Assembly (NCBI GenBank): GCA_034667525.1
Contig: JAXDJO010000055.1
Location: 1-30,964 of the forward strand
Source of the DNA: DATAPE01 sp034667525
GTDB lineage: Bacteria; Actinomycetota; CADDZG01; WHSQ01
Reading direction: 5' to 3'
DNA length: 30,964 nt
Positions within the stretch are counted from its first letter, which is position 1. Every line of letters starts with the position of its first letter. The position numbers were made by a program, and so were the translations under genes. Of the stretch, positions 1-6,752 are shown piece by piece. A model generated the notes under the pieces. It had not been told where the DNA came from and ran no database searches. It saw only the letters and a program-made list of their open reading frames with translations.

Positions 1-746
1 TAGGCCCGCTTAGCCACAGTTCGGTAGAGGCTCCTCACCTCGTCAGGTGTGAGGTGGCGGGCCGTTCCCCCTTTCAGCCTCCCGAGCTCGAGGGGCCCTA
101 TCGACGTCCGGACCAGGCGCAGCACCTTGTGGTCGAAGGCCTCGAACATCCGGCGGACCTGCCGGTTCCTTCCCTCTCGGATCGTGATCTCGACCAGAGA
201 GGCACCTGGCCGCCGGTCCAGAACCTTGACCGTGGCTGCGGCAGTCTTGCCATCTTCCAGCTCCACTCCCCCTGCCAGGGTCCTTTGTTCTGCGGAGGAC
301 AGGTGCCCGCCTATCTCTGCGAGATACGTCTTGGGGACCCCATAGCTTGGATGGGTCAGGCGGTGCGTGAGCTCCCCATCGTTCGTTAGGAGCAACGCCC
401 CCTCGGTGGCGATATCGAGGCGCCCCACCGGCCACACCCTCTGGTTCGTCTCGATGAGATCCAGCACGGTAGCCCTCCCCTCGGGATCGTCGGCGGTAGT
501 CACGACCCCCTCGGGCTTATTCATCAGGTAGTAGACGAGGTCCGGTTGCAGAGGGACGGGAGAACCATCAACTTCAACTTCATCCTTATATGGGTCGACC
601 TTGCGACCCAGGATCGCCACGTCGCCGTTAACCTTCACGCGGCCCTGCTCGATCAGGCCTTCGACCGAACGACGGGAGCCGAGCCCGGCCCGCGCCAGTA
701 CCTTTTGCAGGCGTTCGGGATCTGACGGCGCGGAGGAGGGAGTCAC
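1..746 (-). CDS. rluB: 23S rRNA pseudouridine synthase, RluB family (stop codon cut by window edge)
   Basis: Isomerises a uridine of 23S rRNA to pseudouridine during ribosome assembly (family knowledge). My reading of the minus strand from the GTG at 746-744 gives 248 codons, then TA at positions 2-1, so the stop codon probably straddles the window edge. Residues 12-41 form an S4 RNA-binding domain (ERLQKVLARAGLGSRR...VNG). The catalytic motif VGRLD lies at 107-111 with Asp111, followed by TEGALLLTNDGEL, and the late motif EGRNRQVRRMF is present. The start overlaps the scpB stop in a GTGA, which decides the start and implies translational coupling. The order scpA-scpB-rluB is widely conserved in Gram-positive bacteria. 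The exact target uridine cannot be read from sequence. Nothing looks degraded. Confidence 0.95.
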   Translation of the reverse strand, partial: MTPSSAPSDPERLQKVLARAGLGSRRSVEGLIEQGRVKVNGDVAILGRKVDPYKDEVEVDGSPVPLQPDLVYYLMNKPEGVVTTADDPEGRATVLDLIETNQRVWPVGRLDIATEGALLLTNDGELTHRLTHPSYGVPKTYLAEIGGHLSSAEQRTLAGGVELEDGKTAAATVKVLDRRPGASLVEITIREGRNRQVRRMFEAFDHKVLRLVRTSIGPLELGRLKGGTARHLTPDEVRSLYRTVAKRA

Positions 747-1306
747 GCGTTCGGCGAGAGCTTCGCCTCCATGTCCTCGACCGCTTCTGGCGTCGGCATG
801 AAACCGCTCAGCGGAGGAAGGTCGTCCACCGACCGGAGGCCCAGCCTTTCGAGTACGGAATCACTGACGGTGAACAGCACGGGTGCACCTGGACCAGAGT
901 CTCGTCCCTGTTCGCTCAGGAGACCTCTTTGCGCGAGTGTCTTAACCACACCGTCGGAGTCGACCCCTCTGATTTCCGCTATCTGGGTGCGCGAGATCGG
1001 CTGCCGATAAGCAACGATCGCGAGCACTTCGAGGGCCGCACCGGTCAGCCGCGCATGTTGGTGGGTCTGCACGAATCGCTCCAGCCATGGGGCGCAGTCC
1101 GGATCGGTGTAAAGCCGCCATCCTCCGGCAAGCTCCCTCAGGACGAAGCCGCGGTTCTCCGCCGCGTATTCACGCGCCATCTGTTCGAGAACGCCCTCGA
1201 GCTCTGCCGTGGGCCGTTCCAGAACCTCACCCATCAAGCCGGCCGAGACGGGCTCGTCTGCGAGCAGCAAGATGGCTTCCAGAACCTTCCTGTCCGAGAC
1301 GGTCAC
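743..1306 (-). CDS. scpB: Segregation and condensation protein B (ScpB)
   Basis: ScpB is the winged-helix kleisin partner of ScpA in the bacterial SMC condensin, which compacts and helps segregate the nucleoid. The protein is 187 aa, a normal length, beginning VTVSDRKVLEAILLLADEP. The typical ScpB core with ALEVLAIVAYRQPISRTQIAEIRGVDSDGVVKTL (split here only for recognition: two winged helices) lies in the middle third. I chose the GTG at 1306 over the longer frame starting at 1498 because it overlaps the scpA stop as GTGA and has an AAGGAG ribosome-binding site about 4 nt upstream; the N-terminal 64 residues of the longer frame are Arg-rich shadow sequence of scpA. It sits inside the scpA-scpB-rluB operon. 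Confidence 0.95.
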   Translation of the reverse strand: MTVSDRKVLEAILLLADEPVSAGLMGEVLERPTAELEGVLEQMAREYAAENRGFVLRELAGGWRLYTDPDCAPWLERFVQTHQHARLTGAALEVLAIVAYRQPISRTQIAEIRGVDSDGVVKTLAQRGLLSEQGRDSGPGAPVLFTVSDSVLERLGLRSVDDLPPLSGFMPTPEAVEDMEAKLSPNA

Positions 1307-2088
1307 GGAGCTCCTTGATCCATGCTGTATTCGTCCGCTTGGCGGATTACCTTTTCCGCGTCGATCTCTCCGGTCCACCTGGCCATGATGTCTCCGAACA
1401 GCCGAGCTTGCTCGAGCAGGACGGCGCCCGACTTGAGGAGCTCCAGAAGCGCCAGAAACCGAACTATGACATCCATCCGTTGCTCGCTGCCGGCACAAAG
1501 CTCATCGAAAGACATCTCTCCGGCGGACGCGAGCCGGCCGCTTACCTCGGCGATCGCATCGCGTACCGAGACGCGGATCGGCGTGAGGTGAGATGTGTCG
1601 AGCTGGGGGACGGGCTTGAGGGCCAGAACTCGCCCTGCGGTGACACCGAGCTTGGAGGCGGTCACCCTCTCAAGCAGATCGGGTGCAACCTCCAGGAACT
1701 GTGGCTCCAGAGGTACCGACCGGCCATGAAAAGCGGCGCCTTCTTCCAGCTTCGAAGCAAGCCAAGTGCCGGCTTCCCGGAAGGTCGAACACTCGATCAG
1801 TCGCGCCAGCAGTAGATCGCGTTCTTCCAACAACTCCACATCCGAACCCTCGGTGGGGCCGGCTGGAAGCAGGCGCGTCGACTTCAACTCGAGAAGAGTG
1901 GCGGCCACCAGCAGGAATCCGGTGGCAAGTTCGAGGTCAACGCTCTCCATACCGGAGACGACCTGCAGATACTCCCCGGTGATCGTCGCCAGCGATACGT
2001 CATAGATCTCGACTCGCTGACGGGTGATCAGGTGGAGCAACAGGTCGATGGGACCCTCGAAGATATCGAGCTTGACTTGGTAGGCCAC
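1303..2088 (-). CDS. scpA: Segregation and condensation protein A (ScpA, kleisin)
   Basis: ScpA is the kleisin subunit that bridges SMC heads in bacterial condensin. The 261-aa protein starts VAYQVKLDIFEGPIDLLLHLI, the diagnostic ScpA N-terminus that contacts the SMC neck, and ends in a winged-helix region (FLALLELLKSGAVLLEQ) that contacts the SMC head. The start is a GTG at 2088 preceded by AGGAG. The stop overlaps the scpB start in a GTGA. It is probably the first gene of scpA-scpB-rluB; the 56-bp gap to trpS carries an ACTTGT/TTGTCGA sequence pair also seen upstream of parA. No smc gene is in the window. Confidence 0.96.
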   Translation of the reverse strand: MAYQVKLDIFEGPIDLLLHLITRQRVEIYDVSLATITGEYLQVVSGMESVDLELATGFLLVAATLLELKSTRLLPAGPTEGSDVELLEERDLLLARLIECSTFREAGTWLASKLEEGAAFHGRSVPLEPQFLEVAPDLLERVTASKLGVTAGRVLALKPVPQLDTSHLTPIRVSVRDAIAEVSGRLASAGEMSFDELCAGSEQRMDVIVRFLALLELLKSGAVLLEQARLFGDIMARWTGEIDAEKVIRQADEYSMDQGAP

Positions 2089-2103
2089 CAGGCTCCTATG
2101 TAT

Positions 2104-2115
2104 TTGTCGACTTGT
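2104..2115. promoter_or_regulatory. Short motif TTGTCGACTTGT upstream of scpA
   Basis: The 56-bp gap between trpS and scpA holds TTGTCGA (2104-2110) running into ACTTGT (2110-2115), 16-27 nt upstream of the scpA GTG. The same two words occur in the parA leader (6263-6284). A shared operator is an inference from two sites only; these are short words and chance is possible. Confidence 0.25.
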
Positions 2116-2144
2116 TGACCAACCGTTAACGGACTGACACGAGC

Positions 2145-3248
2145 CTATGAGGACGGGCTCGAAATAAGGTGGCTTTCGAGCAGACCCGCCGCCTCCCTTG
2201 CCCGGGACATCGTGTGCGCGGCGACTTCGGAGGCTCTCCGGGCTCCCGCACCGAGGACCGCGTCAAGCTCCGCTCGATCGGCGAGCAGAGTTAGGTAGCG
2301 CTCCTGGATCGGGCGCAGGGCCTCGACGACCACCTCGACCAGAGCCGCCTTGAAATCCCCATAGCCCGAAGAGGAAAAACGCTCCTCCAGCTCAGCGACT
2401 GGGGTTCCTTCGAATAGGGAATAGATCGTCAAGAGGTTCGACAGGGCCGGCTTATCCTCTCCCCCCCGGATCTCTCTTCCTGAATCCGTAACCGCGGACC
2501 GCAACTTCTTGGCGATCCGGTCGGGCGGGTCCGCGAGTTCGATACTCGCCATCGGTCTGTCGTCAGACTTGCTCATCTTCTGTCGAGGGTTGTCCAGAGC
2601 CATGATCCTGGCGCCGGCACGTGGGATGAGGGGCTCCGGCAGAACGAAGGTCTCCCCAAGGATCGAATTGAACCGGCCCGCGATGTCACGGGTCAACTCC
2701 ACGTGCTGACGCTGGTCGTCACCGACTGGAACCAGCTGGGTGTCGTAGAGCAGGATGTCAGCGGCCATTAGGACGGGGTAGGCGAAGAGACCGGCAGTCA
2801 CCGACTCGGGGGGCCCTTCACTCTTTTCTTTGTACTGGGTCATCCTCCGGAGCTCGCCCATCCGAGCGAGGCAGGTCAGCAACCACGCAAGCTCAGCATG
2901 AGCTGCCACGTGAGACTGGACGAACAGCACCGCCCTCCCCGGATCCACCCCGCACGCAAGCAATTCAGCCGCCTTGATCAACGTATTTTGGCGGAGCTCG
3001 CTCGGATCCCACGGAGTTGTCATGGCGTGCAGATCGACCACGCAATAGAAGGTGTCGTAGTCATCCTGCAGCGCAACCCAGTTCCGGATGGCGCCCAGAT
3101 AGTTCCCGATGTGAGCTGCCCCCGTGGGTTTGATGCCGCTAAAGATCCGAGCTTTGCTATCACTAAACGTCTGGTTCAGAGTTACTTGTCCCCTTATGTC
3201 GACGGTCGACCTAGAATAGCGGCCACATGCTCGACCTTCTCCGTACAT
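2145..3248 (-). CDS. trpS: Tryptophan--tRNA ligase
   Basis: Charges tRNA-Trp with tryptophan using ATP; class Ic aminoacyl-tRNA synthetase. Visible signatures are the HIGH-type motif in SGIKPTGAAHIGNYLG and the ATP-binding KMSKS (as RQKMSKSDD). The C-terminal half has the usual YLTLLADRAELDAVLGAGARRA helix. The start is unclear. Conserved sequence begins at SKARIFSGIKP. The only canonical in-frame starts upstream are ATG at 3260 or 3248, and both lie inside the divergent protease gene that begins at 3227, without convincing ribosome-binding sites. A CTG at 3179 has AAGGGG 10 nt upstream (3190-3195) and would give a normal-length enzyme of about 344 aa. Identity is certain; the N-terminus is not. 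Confidence 0.94.
   Translation of the reverse strand: MYGEGRACGRYSRSTVDIRGQVTLNQTFSDSKARIFSGIKPTGAAHIGNYLGAIRNWVALQDDYDTFYCVVDLHAMTTPWDPSELRQNTLIKAAELLACGVDPGRAVLFVQSHVAAHAELAWLLTCLARMGELRRMTQYKEKSEGPPESVTAGLFAYPVLMAADILLYDTQLVPVGDDQRQHVELTRDIAGRFNSILGETFVLPEPLIPRAGARIMALDNPRQKMSKSDDRPMASIELADPPDRIAKKLRSAVTDSGREIRGGEDKPALSNLLTIYSLFEGTPVAELEERFSSSGYGDFKAALVEVVVEALRPIQERYLTLLADRAELDAVLGAGARRASEVAAHTMSRAREAAGLLESHLISSPSS
3186..3226. promoter_or_regulatory. Divergent trpS / M50 protease promoter region with a symmetric -10
   Basis: TAGAAT at 3212-3217 lies 9 nt before the ATG of the protease and would give a leaderless mRNA. The overlapping sequence on the other strand reads TATTCT, a possible -10 for trpS that would start transcription near 3207, compatible only with the non-canonical CTG start of trpS at 3179. 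No good -35 hexamer is visible for either direction. Symmetric -10 boxes driving divergent transcription are known in bacteria; its use here is inferred. Confidence 0.4.
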
Positions 3249-3841
3249 CCCCTCTGACATTCGTTCTGCTAGGAATCTCGTTGATCGGGGCTATCAGCCT
3301 CCACGAGTTCGCCCATGCACTGGCTGCCGATCTGCAGGGCGACCGCATGCCTCGAGCCCTCGGCAGACTAACCCTCAACCCCGCCAAGCACCTTGATCCG
3401 CTTGGCACATTGTGCATATTCCTGGTCGGTTTCGGATGGGGCAAGCCCGTGCCGTTTCGCCCCGAAGCCCTGTCTTCGAAGCGCTTTGGTGCCGCTATCG
3501 TCGCCCTGGCGGGGCCCGCCATGAACCTGGTTCTGGCTATCGCCACCGCTTTCCTGATCCGCCTCTCCGGGCTGTTCGCCGGATCTGTGTGGTATTTCCT
3601 CCAGCTGTTCCTGACCATCAACGTGTGGTTGGCGGTTTTCAACCTGATCCCGGTCCCTCCCCTCGATGGGTCTCGCCTGCTGACGATCTTTCTTCCACCC
3701 GCCAAGCAGAAAATCGTCTTCTTCCTGGACCGCTATGGATTCATGATCCTCCTGGCGTTTCTCTTCTTCGCCGGCAATACCCTGACGAGATTCCTGAATC
3801 CCATCACCGCTGCGATCCTGCACCTGGCGGGGGCTCAATAG
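3227..3841 (+). CDS. Site-2 protease family (M50) membrane metalloprotease
   Basis: An integral membrane zinc protease of the short M50/YwhC-like group; substrates of this group are mostly unknown. The 204-aa protein has HEFAH at 26-30 (two zinc ligands plus Glu27), the conserved GRLTLNPAKHLDPLG at 46-60, and NLIPVPPLDG at 139-148 with the third zinc ligand Asp147. There are about five hydrophobic segments. It is divergent from trpS; a site-2 protease close to trpS and scpAB is a common arrangement in Gram-positive bacteria. TAGAAT ends 9 nt before the ATG, so a leaderless transcript is likely. A small GGCTC/GAGCC inverted repeat (3832-3848) brackets the TAG stop codon. Confidence 0.9.
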   Translation: MLDLLRTSPLTFVLLGISLIGAISLHEFAHALAADLQGDRMPRALGRLTLNPAKHLDPLGTLCIFLVGFGWGKPVPFRPEALSSKRFGAAIVALAGPAMNLVLAIATAFLIRLSGLFAGSVWYFLQLFLTINVWLAVFNLIPVPPLDGSRLLTIFLPPAKQKIVFFLDRYGFMILLAFLFFAGNTLTRFLNPITAAILHLAGAQ

Positions 3842-4948
3842 CCGAGCCTGAGCGGGATTAGCGCCTCCGCCCATGTCCCCTTATCGACTTAGCAACAAAT
3901 AGCTAGATGGACCCAAACGCCCCTGACGTCCACTTGGCATTCCATTCCCACATAAGGGCACCAGCTCCCAAGGTGGCCGAGTTGCTCACCGCCGCCGCTC
4001 TAGTGGAGTTCCCAACTAGGGGGGCGCCAGACTCCCCTGCCCTAGTTTGCAGAGGAGATCGGTAGCTTGCCGGCATCGACACGTTCTCTGGCATGAACTG
4101 CATTGAGCATCGACGAGGGTGCCGACGTGACCGTGGAAGTTAGCAACCGGCTGCGGGCATCCTCGCCCTACCATCACCCTCCGCCGAAAGGCATCCTCGA
4201 CGGGGCCTCAGCAAACCTCCAGGGTCCACCTCGGCGGCGGCCTCACCGACCAGCCCGCCTTGTGCCCTGACCCCCGGCCGGGGGTCAGACATCCAACCCT
4301 TTGCTTTACCTCTAGACCTGTTGGGGCGAGAACCCATAGCCACATCGCTCTACCGGAATGCGTGCAGGGCTGTCCTCGTGGTCGTCCATCCCTCGCTTTT
4401 GGGCCATGGCCGAGGCGACCCCCAATCTCATGTCACCGATCTTGCCCAGCACCAAGATCTTCGAGGTGTCGATCCAGAACGGCGGACCTGATCGGACCTT
4501 CCCTACCCTGGGCATCCGGTTCGATCTGGCTAGCTACTTATCTACTTATTTATGAGTCTCCTCAACGACAAAGAGACGGGCCTCCCCGGCACGCCTATGG
4601 CTCGCGAGCCGGAGAAACGTCGAGCAGCTACTTATCTATAAGTCGCTTTCTATCCTCATCGACTTACGGTCATGTCGCTTTTGAACCGACCGTCGGGGAA
4701 TCAGGGGCGGAGCCGATGCGGTGCCCCAAGCAACCCTTCGAGACCTAGCTGGTCCCCTCCTCCCGAGTGGGCAATCCCCTCCGAGCCCTGCCAAACCCGC
4801 CGATTCCAAGCGGTGGGTCCGGCCTGGATCGACCTTGGCCCCCGATCCCCCAGAGTGGGATCTATCCAAACGCTCACCTCAACTGAGTCGTTAGATTGTT
4901 AAAGGTCTACTTTACCTTTGGTTAGCAGAGAGCGAGATCCTCAGAACA
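3842..4948. other. 1.1-kb stretch without a supportable gene; contains short repeats
   Basis: I find no open frame here with recognisable protein sequence, a convincing ribosome-binding site or normal codon bias. The open frames (for example 3903-4103 minus, 4260-4748 plus, 4312-4515 minus) are short and low in recognisable content. I see no tRNA, tmRNA, SRP or RNase P signature. What it does hold: TGTCCCCTTAT (3874-3884, also 3187-3197), ATCGACTTA (3883-3891 and 4658-4666), CTACTTAT three times (4534-4541, 4542-4549, 4628-4635), and AAAGGT/ACCTTT inverted repeat (4901-4919). Two tiny frames at 4552-4641 and 4672-4902 both begin MSLLN. It lies between convergent gene ends (protease and RHH protein). 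Confidence 0.6.
4532..4666. repeat. Cluster of short direct and inverted repeats (AGCTACTTATCTA x2, CTACTTAT x3)
   Basis: AGCTACTTATCTA occurs exactly at 4532-4544 and 4626-4638, 94 bp apart. The first copy is part of a perfect tandem CTACTTAT-CTACTTAT (4534-4549). The second runs into a palindrome ACTTAT-CT-ATAAGT (4630-4643). TAAGTCG (4639-4645) and CGACTTA (4660-4666) form a 7-bp inverted repeat with a 14-nt loop. These AT-rich words stand out from the surrounding high-GC sequence and lie downstream of the RHH/ParA genes. Function unknown; a protein-binding array is one reading. Confidence 0.55.
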
Positions 4949-4977
4949 GACTGGCAGCCCTTCTAATCTGCCAGTCT
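4948..4977 (-). terminator. Perfect 10-bp hairpin with the RHH gene stop codon in its loop
   Basis: AGACTGGCAG (4948-4957) and CTGCCAGTCT (4968-4977) pair perfectly around a 10-nt loop. On the minus strand the TAG stop codon of the RHH-like gene falls in that loop. The following sequence GTTCTGAGG is only weakly U-rich, so it is either a modest terminator for the parA operon or an mRNA 3'-end stabiliser. Confidence 0.55.
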
Positions 4978-5319
4978 CCTCAGGAGGATGGAATCTTCGG
5001 CCCGGGCATCGAAGTCTTCCAAGACATACGAGAGGGCGGCGCGCACGATGCGTCCTCGATCCGCGGCGATGCCGTGCTCTCCTCTGAGCTTCAGGCGGGC
5101 TCCATCAAGGGCGAGCAGATCCGAGGGGGTGCAATAGAAGGTGACCTTCTCCTCGTGTTTCGGCCCCTTGCGGTCCGCCACGTTCGCCTCCGGCGGGACA
5201 GTGGCCACTTGTAGATTTGTCGCCTTAGATTCTTGTTGCCTGGACACTGCGGGCTTCTTGTCGGGGCTGGTGCGCCGGAAGAGCTCTTCAGCTCCCGGCA
5301 GGCTGGCGCGTGGAGACAC
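4963..5319 (-). CDS. Small ribbon-helix-helix-like DNA-binding protein, ParA partner candidate
   Basis: A 118-aa protein directly downstream of parA. Residues 1-56 are polar and probably disordered. Residues 57-104 look like a ribbon-helix-helix fold: a short strand EEKVTFYCT, helix PSDLLALDGARLKLRGEHG, then ADRGRIVRAALSYVLEDFD. I recognise this as a conserved actinobacterial type of small protein next to ParA, but no function is established to my knowledge. The GTG start at 5319 is supported by AGGAGGTGAT (5325-5334), a near-perfect anti-16S match lying inside parA, so the genes overlap by 32 nt and are co-translated. By analogy with plasmid ParA/ParG-type systems it may be the DNA-binding partner of ParA; that is inference. 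The stop codon sits in the loop of a strong hairpin. Confidence 0.75.
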   Translation of the reverse strand: MSPRASLPGAEELFRRTSPDKKPAVSRQQESKATNLQVATVPPEANVADRKGPKHEEKVTFYCTPSDLLALDGARLKLRGEHGIAADRGRIVRAALSYVLEDFDARAEDSILLRRLAD

Positions 5320-6229
5320 GCTGCATCACCTCCTGGGCTAGTGCTCGGTAAGACGCCGACCCCGGTGAGGTCGGTGCGTAGGTAAGGATCGGCTCGCCCA
5401 CCACGGGCGCTTCGGCAAACCGGATCGTCTTTCTGATGGTGGTCTCGAAGAGACGAGGCCCGAATGCCTCATGGACCCGTTCCAGGACTTCGCGGCTGTG
5501 CAGCGTGCGATTGTCGTACATCGTGGCGACGATGCCATCAACCTGGAGTCGAGGGTTCAGTCTCTCCTTGATACGAGCGATCGAGTCCATCAACAAACCC
5601 ATGCCGCGGAGCGCGTAATACTCGCACTCGAGGGGCACTATGACGCTGTCTGCGGCAGTCAGGGCGTTGATAGTGAGCAATCCCAGTGAGGGAGGGCAAT
5701 CGATGAGAATAAAGTCATAGTTGACCCTTAGGGGAGCCAGGGTGCGCATCAAGGACTGCTCACGGGCCACCTCTTGAACCAACATCAGCTCGGCCGCCGC
5801 GAGATCGATGTTGGATGGCAGCAGCTCGAGGCCCTGAACGTGCGTCTTCAGGATCACGTCCTCTACCTGGCAGGAGCGATCCAACAGAGCGTTGTATACG
5901 GACAGCTCGAGGCCACTGGGCTCGATGCCCAAACCCAGGGAACAGCCCCCCTGGGGATCGAAGTCCACCAGCAGGATCTTCTCGCCAAGCTCGGCTAGGG
6001 CGGCGCCCAGATTGATCGCAGTGGTCGTCTTCCCTACCCCACCCTTCTGGTTCGCCAGAGCCACGATCCGGGCGCTGCGAGCCGTATCGGAATCCTGCAG
6101 CCCATCCTCCGAACCGGGCCAGTGGGAAGGGGTTGCGGCTGCCGGGATGGACTCCTCCCCCAGAGCGCTTCCCGAGACTTGACTCGGCTCGGTCGAGACC
6201 GCCGGCTCCTCGCCGTTGCCCTCTTCCAT
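5288..6229 (-). CDS. parA: ParA/Soj family chromosome-partition ATPase
   Basis: A deviant Walker-A P-loop ATPase that positions DNA or cargo by dynamic binding to the nucleoid. The 313-aa protein has a 50-residue low-complexity acidic N-terminal extension, then RIVALANQKGGVGKTTTAINL with the P-loop KGGVGKTT at 62-69, LLVDFDPQGG (Walker A') and FILIDCPPSLG (Walker B). The C-terminal NRTLHSREVLERVHEAFG and PVVGEPILTYAPTSPGSASYRALA are typical of Soj. ATG at 6229 is preceded by GGAGG. It is not next to a ParB gene; its neighbour is an RHH-like protein, and scpAB lie nearby, as for the orphan ParA (Rv1708) of Mycobacterium. So it is more likely this second, scp-linked ParA than the oriC-linked one. 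Confidence 0.92.
   Translation of the reverse strand: MEEGNGEEPAVSTEPSQVSGSALGEESIPAAATPSHWPGSEDGLQDSDTARSARIVALANQKGGVGKTTTAINLGAALAELGEKILLVDFDPQGGCSLGLGIEPSGLELSVYNALLDRSCQVEDVILKTHVQGLELLPSNIDLAAAELMLVQEVAREQSLMRTLAPLRVNYDFILIDCPPSLGLLTINALTAADSVIVPLECEYYALRGMGLLMDSIARIKERLNPRLQVDGIVATMYDNRTLHSREVLERVHEAFGPRLFETTIRKTIRFAEAPVVGEPILTYAPTSPGSASYRALAQEVMQRVSTRQPAGS
5325..5334 (-). promoter_or_regulatory. Very strong ribosome-binding site inside parA for the RHH gene
   Basis: AGGAGGTGAT on the minus strand matches the complement of the 16S rRNA 3' end seen at the right of this window (CACCTCCTTTCT) over the core bases. It ends 5 nt before the GTG at 5319 and lies within the last codons of parA. 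It decides the start and suggests the small protein is made in more copies than ParA. Confidence 0.7.
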
Positions 6230-6262
6230 TTACACCTCCGCGCGCTTGGGGGACAGAAGGAA

Positions 6263-6320
6263 ACTTGTCGATAAATTTACTTGTGGCCGGCACAGTAGCG
6301 GAAGGAGTTGTCCCCGTCTA
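6263..6320 (-). promoter_or_regulatory. Tentative parA promoter and leader with ACAAGT direct repeats
   Basis: On the minus strand TAGACG (6315-6320) and TACTGT (6292-6297) are 17 nt apart, a possible sigma-A-type promoter starting near 6285. Downstream, before parA, ACAAGT occurs twice with 16-nt period (6263-6268 and 6279-6284) flanking TTTATCGA, a layout that suits a dimeric repressor, possibly the RHH protein itself. The matches to consensus are moderate only. Confidence 0.3.
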
Positions 6321-6375
6321 CAGCGATCTAGCGAGGGCCCACCCCATCTACCTCTTTGAGGGTGTCGCCGCGCCC

Positions 6376-6723
6376 TTACTGACGGGTCAGGGCGTCCGTG
6401 GCAGCCTGTTTGCAGGCCACGCACAAGGTAGTTGTCGGCACCGCCTCCAGCCGCTCCTCGGGGATCTCGGCCCCGCAGTTCTGGCATCGCCCGTAGGTGC
6501 CGTCGTCGATACGAGCAAGCGCGGCGACGATCTCCTTATGAAGGCTCTCGTGCTGCTCCTCTACCGCAATGAGCTCTGACCGCTCCGCGGTCGCCTGCGC
6601 CGAGTCGGCAAAGCCCTCGTCGACATCGACCTCACCCAAGCCCTGCTCGGCGAGTTGGCGCTCGAGCGAAACCCGTTCCTCTTCTAGGTGCGTCTTTAGT
6701 TCACTCAACCTGTTTGCGTTCAT
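6376..6723 (-). CDS. TraR/DksA-type C4 zinc-finger protein
   Basis: A 115-aa member of the DksA/TraR family: an N-terminal coiled coil (about residues 4-75, with HLEEERVSLERQL and ERSELIAVEEQHESLHKEI) followed by a zinc finger CQNCG...CVACK using Cys80, Cys83, Cys101 and Cys104. Canonical DksA enters the RNA polymerase secondary channel with acidic tip residues; here the turn region GLGEVDVDEGFADSAQ is acidic, so a polymerase-binding role is plausible, but actinobacterial members are not well characterised. I chose the ATG at 6723 (GGGGGA just upstream); the longer frame up to 6987 is xerD shadow. It is 29 bp downstream of xerD and probably co-transcribed. Confidence 0.88.
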   Translation of the reverse strand: MNANRLSELKTHLEEERVSLERQLAEQGLGEVDVDEGFADSAQATAERSELIAVEEQHESLHKEIVAALARIDDGTYGRCQNCGAEIPEERLEAVPTTTLCVACKQAATDALTRQ

Positions 6724-6752
6724 CGATTCCCCCCGGCGGCTCTCGGCTGGGA

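Noticed and set aside
743..1498. Longer scpB start at 1498
   Set aside because: Extra 64 residues are antifamily shadow of scpA; GTG 1306 has a ribosome-binding site and GTGA overlap.
3903..4103. 66-aa minus-strand frame beginning MQFMPENVSMPASY
   Set aside because: No ribosome-binding site, opposite strand also open, no motif I can name; could be a remnant but I cannot support a gene or pseudogene.
4312..4515. 67-aa minus-strand frame starting MPRVGKVRSG
   Set aside because: Looks somewhat protein-like but has no ribosome-binding site and no known family; kept within the gene-free stretch.
4532..4666. CRISPR array
   Set aside because: Repeats are 8-13 bp with irregular spacing and no cas genes nearby.
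4260..4748. 162-aa plus-strand frame
   Set aside because: Arg/Ser/Pro-rich translation typical of a GC-rich shadow frame, no recognisable domain and no ribosome-binding site.
3842..4962. tRNA or known ncRNA in the gap
   Set aside because: No GGTTCGANNCC arm with matching acceptor stem, and no tmRNA, SRP RNA or RNase P core sequences seen on either strand.
6261..6290. dif site next to xerD
   Set aside because: CTTGTCGATAAATTTACTTG vaguely resembles a dif core but lacks recognisable XerC/XerD arms; too weak.
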